This document shows positions 44,575 to 56,433 of a DNA stretch of 64,000 bases, piece after piece (the stretch's first letter is position 1; each line of letters begins with the position of its first letter). The notes beneath the pieces are model-generated. The model saw only the letters and a program-made list of their open reading frames with translations. It searched no databases and was not told the origin of the DNA. The stretch lies in contig JAEMBT020000009.1 in the NCBI GenBank assembly GCA_018873245.2, positions 5,681,180-5,745,179 on the forward strand, written 5' to 3'. This DNA is from Archegozetes longisetosus (taxonomy: Eukaryota > Arthropoda > Arachnida > Sarcoptiformes > Trhypochthoniidae). The translations under genes and the position numbers were made by a program.

Positions 44575-45192
44575 TCAGAGTTGCCACCCCTCAGTATTTT
44601 AGGTCGGAAGTCAGCCTTTTTAAGTTTTGATCAACCCAAAACCTATGATCCTAGGGCTGACATTATGGGCCCGTCATTTTGAGCTTTCCATGTAAAAATT
44701 TAATTTTAAATTAGAGTGTAGTCGTGAAAAAAGATCTAGTCTCGTGAAAAATTTCGCGCAACCTCGAGTCATTTCGTTTTGTGAGACGAGGCTGAATTAG
44801 TTTTCACAAAATAAGTTAGAGAAGGGAAGAGTAAAAATTTATTAAACGAAAATGTCTTCACTACAAATAATAAACTGACTATAAATCGAAATCTAAATTA
44901 ATGATTAATGAACAAAATGTAATGAAGCACATACTTTCTAACAAATACTTTAACGAAAACCATACGCCCTAATCTCAAGATAAAAGGCCAGCAGTTATAA
45001 GATTAAGATAAGGGTTCCCACGAGGTGAGAAGGTATAAAATACATAATTTTGAAAAAATTTGACCGAGACGAGATTAAGATTCATAAAATCAAAAATTTT
45101 AATCACCATTAGAATGTAATCAAATCTTGAACAGAGGAAGGATTCATGCAATTCTTTAGTCAGCCTTGGTAGACTTAATTTGGTAACACTGG
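44575..45192 (+). mobile_element. Non-autonomous element, hAT-like ends, copy 1
   Basis: Starts CAGAGTTGCCA and ends TGGTAACACTG, so the ends are inverted copies of a CAGWGTTRCCA terminus, common in hAT elements. Neighbouring 8-mers (GCATAAGT and GTATAAAA) are only partly alike, so the duplication is decayed or absent. A diverged direct copy is at 58548-59165. Shared words include AAGTCAGCCTTTTT, GGCTGACATTATG, TATGCCCTAATCTCAAGATA and AATCAAAAATTTTAAT. Confidence 0.65.
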
Positions 45193-45218
45193 TATAAAAG
45201 CTTTTAATCAACTTTATT

Positions 45219-45831
45219 TTAACCCTCGCACGTCCAAGGTATTTTTTATAACACCAAAGTCCAACGTGGGGTCATTTTGACCCCACACTGTTTAATATAG
45301 AATAACATTGCGAATGGTTTATTTTTAATTAACTAAGTCTTATTAGCCCCGTTAGCCAGCGATCTTGCGGGCTGGTTTCAGTTTGGTCTAATTCATTCTC
45401 AAACTCCTCATCTACACTCAACACATCCTCTATCTCTGATTCACTATCTAATTCTTCCTCAATGTCGGTCTCTTCAAACCAACTAGTATCATATAAAGCT
45501 CGAACACTAGTGCCTTCACCTCTTTCTTGTGACATTTTATTTTTTTGATAAACAAAGACTATTAGTAATGCGCAAAAAATAAAGGAATGAAAAAACTTAT
45601 AGGGCGAACTTAAAGTAAATGTTTATTTCTGTGATTTGCTTATACACTTAATTGTTCATAACTCGTAGCACTTCCTTTGTTTATATGAAATTACTTTTGA
45701 ATCTTATAAATTATACTTGAAACTAAGAATACATGCGAGATTATGGATTAATTTGAATAAATCAACTAAAAATTTTTAATTTTTGCTTCTCTGGGGTCAA
45801 AATGACCCCACCTTGGACGTTTGAGGGTTAA
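45219..45831. mobile_element. Internally deleted piggyBac element (TTAA-flanked)
   Basis: TTAA at 45219-45222 and 45828-45831 flanks 605 bp. Terminal repeats CCCTCGCACGTCCAAGG and CCCTCAAACGTCCAAGG differ at two bases. The subterminal palindromes GTGGGGTCATTTTGACCCC (45266-45284) and TGGGGTCAAAATGACCCCA (45792-45810) lie near the left and right ends. It keeps a short transposase-like N-terminal frame on the minus strand, so it looks like a deletion derivative of an autonomous piggyBac. Confidence 0.9.
45329..45535 (-). pseudogene. piggyBac transposase N-terminus left in the deletion derivative
   Basis: The ATG at 45535 opens MSQERGEGTSVRALYDTSWF, followed by the strongly acidic run ETDIEEELDSESEIEDVLSV, DEEFENELDQTE and a stop after about 68 codons. 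Acidic, disordered N-termini of this kind are typical of piggyBac transposases, and its position and orientation inside the TTAA element support that reading. The catalytic core and cysteine-rich tail are deleted. Weak points are the lack of a specific motif and the short length. Confidence 0.55.
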
Positions 45832-47332
45832 TGATAAAAAGTGATGAGATTTTCTGGGGCTCAAAATACACTACATTCTATCATTAAATATGAGAATAGA
45901 AGTTTGCCCACAAATCATTCTTCAAAATTGTGAAATTTAAATAAAATAGGGTGAAATAAGTATTAAAAAATTCTTCGATCTTCAATAAACTGTTTAACAT
46001 TATATACGGGTTTTTGGAAATACCATTTTGGTTACATAGATAGAAACTCTAAAATTATTTTGAATTCTTATTGGTTCAAGAGTTTTTATAAGATTAAGCA
46101 AAACGAATTTTAAAAATTTCCAATATGGTTCCCCGAAAAAATTGATGATTCTCGAAAAATTTGATGACCATTGAAAAATCTCATCTCCCGTGATAAGACT
46201 CAACTTTTGTCTTTTCCATAATGGAAAAATTAAGATAATAGATACAATCCTAACAATGGAAAAGACGTTTTCGTAGGTCGAAGGAATGTAAATATATGAG
46301 TTGCTAAATTGTTTTCGTTCTATAAAAACTTTAGATAACTAATTATTAAAATATGGCTATTTGGGTGAATTTTTCAAAGGGAGAAAAATATATAAATGAT
46401 TTTGGTTTAAATTTACTTTTTTGAGAAAATTTCATTAAAAATTATTAAAGTCCATTCATTCTTAGGAATAATTGGGTTCTTATCACAAATAAAATAAGAC
46501 GTAATTGAAACATTTTTGAAAATTTGATATCTTTTGTGCTTTCTATAAGCCATATGGAATTAAATTATTTCATTTGAATGAAAGTTAAGTCGTGTATGTT
46601 AAAACCGAGTAAAAATTTAGATAATTATTACTTTAAAATTCAATTTTTTATTTTATCATCGAATTCATACAATAGACTGTGGTGAAAGACTACTTTCTGG
46701 TAAATAGCATTATCGACTACTTTATCCCTTCTCTCAGATGCACTCGTATTCCTATTGAAAAATTTTAAACAATCTTTATAAAATTATTGAATAGCTATAA
46801 TCAAAGTTATCAACCGATAAATAAAAACCATAAATTCCTTTTTACATTGATATTTAAATATATTTAATACTCTCCTAGTTAGTAATATGTATTCATTTCT
46901 TTGTCTTATTCCGAGAATGGAAATTTAAATTCAATTTAAGCAAATCAAAGATTTTACTCAATGGGTAGCCTTATCTTGAAAAAGCCGATGTGTTATTAAA
47001 AATTTCGGAACGTAAATAAAAATTTTAAAAATTTGCTGAAAAGTTAATAATTTACTTTATAAAGACCTGATCACATAATGCTGATCCGATCAAGATGTTC
47101 GCAGTCAAAATGATTTTGTTGTTGCGTTCTTAAGTTTTCTAAAGCTGAAAATAACTTTGAGAACGTTGATTCAATTAATTTAATAAAATAGTATTTTCTT
47201 TCTCTCATTTTATCAGAATTGAGACTTTTTTAATATTTAAAATAAGTAGAACAGATGTCTAATTCATGAGAAAAACACTTTGAATTTGTATTTGAGAAAT
47301 TAGTAACATTAATCAAGTGTAAAGTACAGTAT
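45832..47332. other. No supported gene
   Basis: AT-rich; the 67-codon frame at 46000-46203 (minus) has no motif. Confidence 0.5.
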
Positions 47333-47931
47333 TAAGGTATGCGGATTAAAAATGGGAAGACGTTTATTGAAATAGTACTTTAAAACTACATTTTATATTC
47401 GAATGAAATTTTTATCACTTATTAAGCAATTATTGCTGATTAAAATAAAATTAATTGATGACTGATAGCACTCCCCGATCTGCTGTTTTGCGGACTTTTG
47501 TTTTAATATCTCCCAAGTGATTCTGGTATGTCTCTGGCGGCAGTTTTTTAAGCTCTAGTTTGATTTTTTACTAAATCCTCACAAGAATTAGTAATCCAAC
47601 CATATTTATAAACATTTCTCTTCAAATTGGCCCAGAAATGCTTTATTGGACGCAATTGAAGGACATTTGGAGGGTTTGAGTCTTTAGGAACCATATTGTT
47701 ATTTAAACGCCTAAGAGCCACTTTGGTAAAAATTGCCAATACGTTTACGGAGAGGGGTTCGCTTATCACCCGACATTTTTAAATTTTATGATTAATTAAT
47801 CAGGTGATTAATAGGGATAGATAGCCAGATATATGACCTTTCAAATGATATATCACAGGTCAAAATTAGTCAACTCTATCATATGTTTAGAAGCTACTGA
47901 AAATTTTCACATTTTTAATTCGCATACCTTA
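47333..47931 (-). mobile_element. Deleted Tc1/mariner element with intact ends
   Basis: TA at 47333-47334 and 47930-47931 flanks a 595-bp element. Its terminal repeats are AGGTATGCGGATTAAAAATG and, inverted, AGGTATGCGAATTAAAAATG. Inside, the minus-strand frame 47769-47548 encodes the end of a transposase: NPPNVLQLRPIKHFWANLKR and NVYKYGWITNSCEDLVKNQT, where the PIExFW box carries the last catalytic acid position, here K. The catalytic aspartates upstream are deleted. Confidence 0.85.
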
Positions 47932-48889
47932 ATCTTAAAATTAAATTGAAAGTGATAAGAAGCACAAACTATAGGTTTGGAAACAAATTAATGCCTATTA
48001 TTAACAAAATTTTAAATAAATTAAAATTTCAATAAATACGAGCACTTCGTCAATTATGTATTGATCATCATTATCATTTTCGGTTTAATTCTTTATTGAT
48101 TATTTAGTGAACTCAAAGGGTTCAAAACTCTAATGTAAATTGCGGGCATTAATTCTTTCCAAACCAATATTAATCTCTAACTCTATCAAATCAATTATAT
48201 GCTTAATCTCCAAATTACCCATAGTTTTGCATACCCAAAACTTTACTAAAGTTTTCCTTTAATGCTTCAATTTTATTTTGAAAAAGTCTTGTGCTCAATC
48301 CTAAAATATTTTTTTGTAAAAATTATACTTTATTCCCTCTATGCATTATGAAATTTTTCATAAAAAGTATATTTTGGTCCTCCTTTACACTTTTTGTCCT
48401 GTTTTGGATCAGCTAAAAGGTGGCATCCGTGCTTGTAAGCTCAATAGATAAATCCATAAAAAATGTCTCTCAGAATCACCAGAGTTTGCATCTGCTCATA
48501 CTGATAAGCGATGATTACATAAGAGTTCAAATCAAACTAAGTTTTTCGATATATTTATAAAATGTATATACACACTCTATACCTGTCTGTCTATCTGTCT
48601 GGTACAACGAAAATTTTGTTGATTTTTCATATATTAAAATCAATATTATTTATTCATCACTTATTTTATCAATCTAACAATAGAGCATTATTTAATATTT
48701 AAGTCAATTTAAAGTACCACTAATTTTTGTATAAACTGTTTGCAAAATATTTTATTGGAAATATTTGGTAGAGCTTACATAATTTGTAAAGCTTTATCAA
48801 TTATTTCGACGATCAATTCACAAAAAAGTATTCGGTTGAACGAGTGAAAGTCGGAATTTCATATCTTTTAAAGTATATTTAATGACAAT
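47932..48889. other. No gene; short TCTG-type repeat
   Basis: AT-rich sequence. A few CTGTCTGTCTATCTGTCTGG units stand at about 48582-48601. Confidence 0.5.
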
Positions 48890-49260
48890 AATTATATATA
48901 TAACGGATATATTCGCCTGCGATCTGATTGCCAAAGGCCCGTCTAAGCGAGATGTGTCTGATATCAGTGGCACTATTTTGTAAATTTATTTCTCTTGTAA
49001 CTTCTTAGTACGCAGCCTGAAGTTGAGCTTTATTTGTAAACCTTTTGTCTTTATTTGGCTTCTTTATTCTCGCAGTCATCGAAGTCAGGGTTATACGGGG
49101 GTTGTTTTAGTTCCTCCCAACGATGTGAGTTAAAGAATTCTTTAACCTTATTATGCTCATGTGGTATCGCATTGTCATGGAAGATGATAAGACTAATTTT
49201 ATCGCTTAATAGCTTTAATTTTATCCCTGGACATACTACTTCACTCAAAAAATTATAAAT
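48890..49260 (-). pseudogene. Transposase C-terminal remnant
   Basis: The minus-strand frame 49248-49051 reads KISLIIFHDNAIPHEHNKVK, EFFNSHRWEEL and KQPPYNPDFDDCENKEA. This shows the HDNA-PH box with the second catalytic aspartate and the PPYNPDFDDCE box with the third acidic position of the mariner group. The next frame continues with KKPNKDKRFTNKAQLQAAY, EVTREINLQ and LRRAFGNQIAGEY down to about 48895. The first aspartate and N-terminus are not found. The related region up to about 49650 has no clear frame. Confidence 0.65.
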
Positions 49261-49730
49261 TTCAAAATTTACTTTTGCATTTTTTTTGACAATATTTTAT
49301 AGATAAACACCCGATTTTCATGATAAGTCATAATCATCATTACTTTCGGTTAGATATAAGATTTTAGGAACGGTATAGAAGGCGGTACGCTACAATGACA
49401 TACCTATAGTTGAATTTGTTTCGTCAAGGTAAAATTGTTAATACAGGTCTCAAGATCATTCAAGGTCAAATAACAGAAGTCGATTACTTGTGAAACTAGA
49501 CGAAAAATCAAGGTGTCGTTTGGCTCTGCTTGGAAGGACGAGATAGACGATACTATATTCATCGTGCCCGGTCAAAGCATTCCTGAGATATGCAAGAAAA
49601 CTCGAATGAGTTAGATTGGATGGAATAATGCTAAGTGTGGATGGTTTAATCGATTTTGGTTGGTTAAGTTTGTTTATATGAGTGTCACGTTAATTTCGTG
49701 GCTTGGGATCGTTATAATTTCTCATATAAT

Positions 49731-49748
49731 GTGTGTGTGTGTGTGTGT
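49731..49748. repeat. (GT)n microsatellite
   Basis: Nine GT units. Confidence 0.9.
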
Positions 49749-49749
49749 C

Positions 49750-50325
49750 CAGGAATGAGTAAATTGAAATCAGGGACCTCAATGTGAGATTCCAATTTAC
49801 TTTTACCTAATTCTCTATCTAAGAGTCTGGTCGGACTCGATAGAGTATGCTTTGCTTTTTAAAGTAATATGCTTGTTACTCACCTTTTCGTACTCTTTAT
49901 TATATATATGATATAGACATATACTTCAAATGAAAGAGTTCTTCAACCTCTTAATAATTATTTTATTATAACTTTAGATGTACAATGAATAATAGTGAAC
50001 AGTTAAGGGTTTATGTTATATCTGTTTTTTGTTACACAACCTCTCTTGCCTTTTATAGTTTCTGGTTCTCCCAATAGTTATTTTTATCTGAAAACAAGAA
50101 AACATTTTTGGTTTTCTGTAATTTAGGTAAATAGTACTTATACCAATATTTATCACTCAAGTGGAAAATGATCTTGTACTATGATCTCAAAGATAATTAC
50201 TCATTACTAAAGCATTTTCTAATATGCATTTATTTTCAGTTTATATGTCATATAATATGTAATAAAAATCAATAAAATATGCATTTAATATGCACTAAAA
50301 ATTTTTAAAAAATACAAAATTATTT
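49750..50325. other. No gene seen
   Basis: AT-rich. ATATGCA words near 50220-50295 recur beyond the hAT gene (about 52912-53030) and may be part of that element's subterminal region. Confidence 0.4.
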
Positions 50326-52700
50326 TTAAATATATTCGTTGTTTATGTTGACAGTGAAATAGTATTTCAGATGCAATTCATAGCGACGATCATTGAGAAC
50401 AAATTTATACTTCAAGAACAATCTCTCGACATCACAAGTCGTAATTTGAGCCGATTTAAACACAGAGATCTCTTCAGGAGTCAGATTCAAGCCAGAGATA
50501 TCGATGACTCTACTGTTGATTACATCATTAATTGATATCATTTTCTCAAAGCCAGAATTTTTGTCCAAAATATAATGAAATTTGTTCGAAACACTCTGAC
50601 ATCTCTTTTTGGCGGCATTTCGACTTCTTGTAGACAATTGATGACTAGATCTATACTATCGAAAAGAAGAATGTATGGTTTCCAATTGTTTGAGTACTTT
50701 TGAGAGACAATTAAAGTTCCCATTAATGAAACTCGGATCACAGACCAGACTAGTCTTATCAGTTGAGATCAAATTTTGAACATTTTTTATTGCAATCGAA
50801 TCCTTAGGATTTAGTTCAGAAACAAAATCACAGAAAATACTAAAATATTTGGCATAATATTCAACGGCGTTAATCCAAGTACCCCATCGGATGCGCACTG
50901 GTTCGGGCGGTAGAGGCATGTCAGGAATTCGGGTTTTAAATTGTTTTCTCCGATCATTTGATTTGATTATAATTTTTTTTGCCATTACTGACCAAAGTGT
51001 TGATTTTAGTAAATATGTCAGCGATGTGTTCACAAACGTTATGAACTCCGTGTGCAACACATGTGACGTGAATTAGCTTTGGATACGTACCACAAAGTGT
51101 ACTGCAGCGCTCTTCATATAACTGGCCGCATCGGTCAAAAGCAACAATACTTTGTCGTACTTTATACCCTCAGGCTATAAAATACTAAGCGCTGGGGACC
51201 TGGTCGAAGTAACGACAATCAAAGTACCGACAGTCAAAGTATCGACAAGTCAAAGTAACGACAAGTCAAAGTACCGACAAGTCATATTACCGACAATTCA
51301 TAATACCTACAGGCCATAATTCTAAAGGATTGAGCTGACTTATACAGAGTCGAACAGAACTTTGATATATCTATTTGAAACACACGGAATCGAACTAAAC
51401 TCTACAGAATTACACTAAAATCTAATCTATTTAGCTGAAACTCACAGAATCGAACTAAACTATAATGTAGTTACCAAAGATATACAGAATCGAAGTGAAC
51501 TATATAGAACTAAACTGAAATCTAATATTGAACTAAATTTTAATATATTTAGTAAAACACAGAGAATTGACCTGAATAATACGGAATTGACCTTAACTAT
51601 ACAGAATCAAACTAAACTGTACAGAATTCGATCGCTCAATTTTGGAATTTTTAAAAGGAGTCACTCATAATTTATCAATTTAATATTTTTCTGTTTATTT
51701 TTTATTTAATTACTTTATTACAATATTTATTACATTTAAATAAAATTTATTATGACTAAACTGAATATGTTAGTTTTTAACTTAGTACTTAAACCCACAT
51801 TCAGCTCAATCTAGTATAGTTCAATTGATTATATGTCTTACCTAAATTCATTAGATCATAGCTTAATTTTGTAGAGCCTAGTTAGATTTTGTGTTTCAGT
51901 TAGATATATAAGATTTTAGTTCAATTAAGTAGAGTTCAGTTCGATTCTGTGAGTTTCAGCTAGATATATCAGAGTTCAGTTCGGTTCTGTATAAGTCAGT
52001 TTAATCCTTTAGAATTATGGCCTGTAGGTATATGAATTGTCGGTACTATGACTTGTCGGTACTTTGATTGTCGGTACTTTGATTGTCGGTACTTTGATTG
52101 TCGGTACTTCGACCCAAACCTAAGCGCTGTATTAACCGAACGGACAATTTGATGGCCTTCACAATTGTCAATGAATTCCATTTTCAATAAAAACGTTTGC
52201 ATTTATTTGAATCTGTATTAAGAGAACCAATGACAACATTAGCTACTTTGCGGTCAAATCGATCTTTGGTTTCGTTGATTGAGATCCAAATGAAGTGATT
52301 CTGTATTTCAGTTCATATTGACTGAATAGTGCTTTCATATATATCTTTTAAATGGCTTTCCCAAAAGGGTTTTGGGCGAAGGAACGGTATATTTAGTATA
52401 CTTTTCTATGAATTTCTCGAATCCATTGTTGAGTAATCGATGGAAAGGAATGTTATTTGAGACCAAAAACAAACAAAAGTCTCTATTAAAGAAATTGACA
52501 TCTCTTTCAAAGCACTCGACTATTGTTTTTTGATTGTCTTTAAAAGTTTTCAATGCTTTTGAATGATTTTGAGTTTCGATGTGTTGAGTGATCTGACTCT
52601 TGCGGTCACATACGACACGTGTCTGACATGCTTTACATAAGAGATATTCAGTTTTGGACACCGAGTCGATATCTACACGAAACACATCTCCAAACTCTTT
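50326..52700 (-). pseudogene. hAT transposase of the CGG-binding-protein type, interrupted
   Basis: Transcribed leftward. The N-terminal part (52685-52335) reads CKACQTRVVCDRKSQITQHI and ETQNHSKALKTF, a BED-like zinc finger with CxxC...H...H, followed by FNRDFCLFLVSNNIPFHRLL. This resembles CGGBP1-like hAT proteins. Then come FLLKMEFIDNCEGHQIVRSV (52202-52130), a 927-bp foldback insertion, and after it LLLLTDAASYMKSAA with a catalytic aspartate (near 51150). The middle portion RIRWGTWINAVEYYAKYF (near 50880) follows, and the C-terminal dimerisation region ISVFKSAQITTCDVERLFLK (about 50440) ends the gene. Several frameshifts and stops are present. The gene is dead, both from these and from the insertion. 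Confidence 0.8.
51186..52128. mobile_element. Foldback element II with TACCG-core tandem arms
   Basis: TAAGCGCT is duplicated exactly (51186-51193 and 52121-52128), marking an 8-bp target duplication. The 927-bp element begins GGGGACCTGGTCGAAGTA and ends, read from the other side, GGTTTGGGTCGAAGTA. Each outer arm is a tandem of 15-17-bp units, AAGTACCGACAAGTCA and variants: about seven at 51206-51310, and inverted as GTCGGTACTTTGATT at 52020-52112. The arms continue inward through TAATTCTAAAGGATT and a region rich in GAATCGAACTAAACT-type words. It is inserted in the hAT transposase gene. Foldback I has the same architecture. Confidence 0.88.
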
Positions 52701-53182
52701 AACATAATCTTCAAGTTTTTTTATCGAGATTTCGCCGTTTTAGGCATTGAATCAATTAATTAATTTTGCAATCAATGTGCACAGTCAGTGACATTCAAAT
52801 TGATTAAGTGTTGTTTTGATTTCAATCGATTGGATAACAATCGCTTGTATAACGATCAACTATCGATTGATTAGATCAATCCATAAATTACAATTTTTTA
52901 AATAATTTTTGAAATATGCATTTATATGCATTTATGCGGTAATAACTTTCACTAAAATATCCCTTACTTTATGATTCGCATAAATATTCAATCAATAGTT
53001 GTATCAAACCGGTTAAAATATGCAATTATGCATTTTAACATGATTTACTCATTACAAATGAAAGTTGCAATCTACACTTTCTATTTTACTACTAAACTAC
53101 TTTATTATATATAAAGGTTAATCTCTTAAGATGACTAACTAAACAATTATAGAAACTAAAGCACTATATTTTTTTTATTTCA
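52701..53182. other. No gene; ATGCATTT words
   Basis: AT-rich, with ATATGCATTTATATGCATTT at about 52914 and ATATGCAATTATGCATTT near 53018. They mirror ATATGCATTT words at 50222-50287 and may belong to the subterminal regions of the hAT element. The outer ends were not defined. Confidence 0.35.
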
Positions 53183-54465
53183 TATGAGGCTATTCCAAAA
53201 TGATTAAAGCACATCTTATACTTAAAATATATATATGAAATAAATATATCATTAGTCAAAGTAATCCCCTTCTCTTCAATACACCGAATCATTCGGGTCC
53301 TCCACATCTCGAATGCCTCACGACACTTACCTTTCGGAATGCTATTAAAGTAGCCCATCACATCTGAATCAAAGTCTCGGCCCCGGAGGTTGGCCTTCAG
53401 CCCACGAAAGAGCCAAAAATCGCATATTGCTATGTCAGGTGAATAAAGTGGATGTGTAACCGTTTTAACCTTCTTTTCAGCTAAATACTGTCGGGTCAGA
53501 TTCACTGTATTAAAACTCGCATTGACGTGGAGTAGCATTAGGTTAGGTTAGGTTAGGACACTTCTGGAGGCATTCTCAAACACTTCGAGTAAACACTTAG
53601 TGGTGTACCTGTTAGCGGTGACACTCTTCTGTCCCTCCAGTTTGATGGCTTTATGCAGATCTGAAGCTTTGAAGAAAACTGCGTAGAGAACTTTACGGAT
53701 AGTTCTGTCGCGTTTTTAAAACGTGTTGTGGGGATTTGTCACCAAAGACCCATATCTTTGATCCCGATTAAGATTTAGGCTCATACTAATAGATGTATGT
53801 TACGTCTTCTGTAACGACTTTATTAATCCAGTTTTGGTCAAAATTCCTACATATGTTCAGATTTTCTGTGCAGACCTTTACACTCAATGTCTTGTGTGCT
53901 TCAGTCAAACGGTAGGAAACATATTTGCAAAACTTCTGGACTCTTAGCCTTTCATGAATTATTCTATGAATTGTTCCGCGACTTAGCCCAGACTTGTCCT
54001 TCATCACATCGAACGTTATTCGCGGATCAGCTCTTATTAGTCTCCGAATGGTATCGATTTTATCGTCGGTCATCGGTGAATTTGGTCGTCCAGAAGATGT
54101 CTCATCTTTAAGTGATTCTCGACTTGTTTTGAATTCTCGAATCCAACATTCGACCGTCGATTCGGAAACAATGGTTTCCCCTAAACGTGATGCTATACTG
54201 TCGTGAATTTTTTAAGTCGACTGTGTCCAGATATTCATAATAAATGATGACTCGGACGTGCTCTCAATTTAAATTCATTACTGTTGACTATAATTTGTTG
54301 ACTAGACTTCTTTCAAAGGTCAGAGTTCAAAGACTATTTAAGATAAATTGATAAGAATTACAGGGTATGATATTCAAATGTCAATAAACAAAATAACACG
54401 TGTTTTGATTTTTTCTCATCTATACTCAAGATGTGCTTCATTCATTTCGAAATAGTCTTATATTG
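53183..54465 (-). mobile_element. mariner element, nearly full length, inactivated
   Basis: The ends are inverted copies of about 35 bp (TATGAGGCTATTCCAAAATG... and TATAAGACTATTTCGAAATG..., both continuing to AAGCACATCTT). The gene runs leftward: SESTVECWIREF and SSGRPNSPMTDDKIDTI, then LIRADPRITFDVMKDKSG and RGTIHRIIHERL (two helix-turn-helix parts), NWINKVVTEDVTYIY where aspartate 1 is expected, later LLHVNASFNTVNLTRQYLAE where the usual HDNA box has V for D, and SPDIAICDFWLFRGLKANLR with aspartate 3. The canonical catalytic residues are partly mutated. Four TTAGG units stand in the middle of the gene. TA flanks could not be confirmed. Confidence 0.8.
53538..53557 (+). repeat. Four TTAGG telomere units inside mariner
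   Basis: Exactly four TTAGG units, inserted in the transposase gene between the region of aspartate 1 and the HDNA-like box. See findings. Confidence 0.9.
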
Positions 54466-55661
54466 GCGTTTTAATTAAATCGATATATTATGAGTGATTT
54501 AATAACTTGCTTGACTGAGAGGCTAGCGTTCATGTTTTTAGGAATGCCTTTACTTAGATTAATAGATATGGTATTGATTAACTCATGATGCCAAGTTGAA
54601 TCAAAAGAAAATATGATCGTCCGTCTAACAAGAAGAGTCACTTCTTCCTGTCACCAATTTTTTCCAAAATTTGATTGCTTGTTAATCTTAGATAACTTAA
54701 TATGAAAATCTCAGTAACTTTTCCTCAATCACTCAAGATGAGAAAATATCGATATTCAAAGCACCCATATTCAATGTACAAGAATTACCTGTACGATACT
54801 TATGTACTATGAAATCTAACTAAAGTCAGCATTTTAATTAGTTGGCATAGATGATATAGAAATTTCCATAACCACGATTCCAGAATTTTCTGAAAATTCT
54901 AGAATTTACTACAAAGCTCTATAATATTATGGAATACAATTCTATTATCATCCAAATGTTTAAATCTTATTGTAAAACATATAGAATGTTTGCGTTATCA
55001 TTCTGGTTATTATAAATGCTTTGAAGTATTAAGATTGATGTTTTATACTCTTAAGCGATTAGGAAATTGGCTCAATATTACATAAGTATTATAACGATAA
55101 TTGATGCATATATGAGGATGCTTTGAACATTGATATTTTCTCATTTTGAGCGACTGGAGAAAATTTACTCAGATTTTCATAAGTTACTCAAAATTAATAA
55201 ACTATTAAAAAATAATGTTCACCGCTAATGCAAATTCACCCCACTGACCCTTGCAATTGTGATATATATTCTTGAAGTATATACGGAAACGTATTCAAAA
55301 ATTCTAAAATTACATTAAAGCATCCAAGGGTTGAATCATTATTAATTATTTCTTTAAATGTCTTTTGGTATTTTTGATTAAGTTTAAAGCAAAAATTCAG
55401 ACAAATAGCATATCAATTAAAAGAATATATCAAGCTGAATATAATGATAAAAATAATTTGAATTCATTAATATCGTTGAAGCTAAATCGAAAAAACTGAA
55501 ATAAGCATTGTTTTATATAAGTTATTTATGGAATTTAACGTAACATATTAAAATGCAATTTATACTTAATCATGTCTTTTCATTTGATATTTAAATTCAT
55601 CAATTACAAAAACCGAATTTCGAAGATAATATCAACAATATATCAACATAACATCGGTAAA
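54466..55661. other. No supported gene
   Basis: AT-rich; no frame or structured repeat recognised. Confidence 0.5.
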
Positions 55662-56042
55662 ATGAGTGAATTACGGAAGTCTGGGGTCCACCAAGTTGCG
55701 ACTGCCACCAGGGTTCCGGTGCATACTCAATATATTACTGTGAAGGCTCTCAATCTACGAGAGACCAGAGTCAAGTTTTGCCGGCCACCAGGGCCGAATC
55801 CGATGATCAGGACTGGACCGGTGAAGACCTGGCAGAAAGCTTACCACGGGAGATACATTCAAATTACTTTTTCATCAATATCTTTTTTATATTTCAATAT
55901 AATGTTCGTAATTGCTTTCACCTATAACCAATTCACGTACATGCATACACCTCGTCTATATCTTTCAAACGATATGCTACATACATTATTTTACGCTTCA
56001 ACTTGGTCAAAAATTGCTAAATATTGTTACGCACACAAGTGA
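55662..56042 (+). CDS. Small unrecognised ORF with GC-rich first half
   Basis: The ATG at 55662 (context GTAAAATGAG) opens a 126-residue frame: MSELRKSGVHQVATATRVPV, HTQYITVKALNL, CRPPGPNPM and RTGPVKTWQKAYHGRYIQIT, then AT-rich hydrophobic residues to the stop. The first 65 codons are clearly richer in G and C than the flanks and look coding-like. The second half looks like random AT-rich translation. The real coding part may therefore end at an unseen donor near 55855, or the GC-rich part may be a captured fragment. I do not recognise the family. Confidence 0.3.
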   Translation: MSELRKSGVHQVATATRVPVHTQYITVKALNLRETRVKFCRPPGPNPMIRTGPVKTWQKAYHGRYIQITFSSISFLYFNIMFVIAFTYNQFTYMHTPRLYLSNDMLHTLFYASTWSKIAKYCYAHK

Positions 56043-56074
56043 CCACTACAGTCAACCTTTAGGTGCCACAATAT

Positions 56075-56128
56075 TATATATGTATGTATGTATGTATATG
56101 TATATATATATATGTATATATATATATC
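56075..56128. repeat. TATG/TA microsatellite
   Basis: TATATGTATGTATGTATGTA followed by mixed TA runs. Confidence 0.9.
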
Positions 56129-56433
56129 ATTTGATCAGCTTATATCATGCGATATCAGAAAATGAATCCCAATCGCGAGAGCTAGCGGGACACATATGAG
56201 TCAGGTTCTTTAGTTGAAATCGGTGATAGGCAGCTGAGACTTTAAGTAAGATTTAATAACAATATACTAAGATCTATTGGCTACTTTACTGATATTGGAG
56301 AATTATAACTTCTACTAAAAGTATTCGGCTCGCCAATTTTATATCTTTACAATAGAATAACAATATGTAGACTTTATTACAAATGGGTTCTAGAGACTTG
56401 AATGTTGCATCATTGTTTTCGTCTCACTCATGA

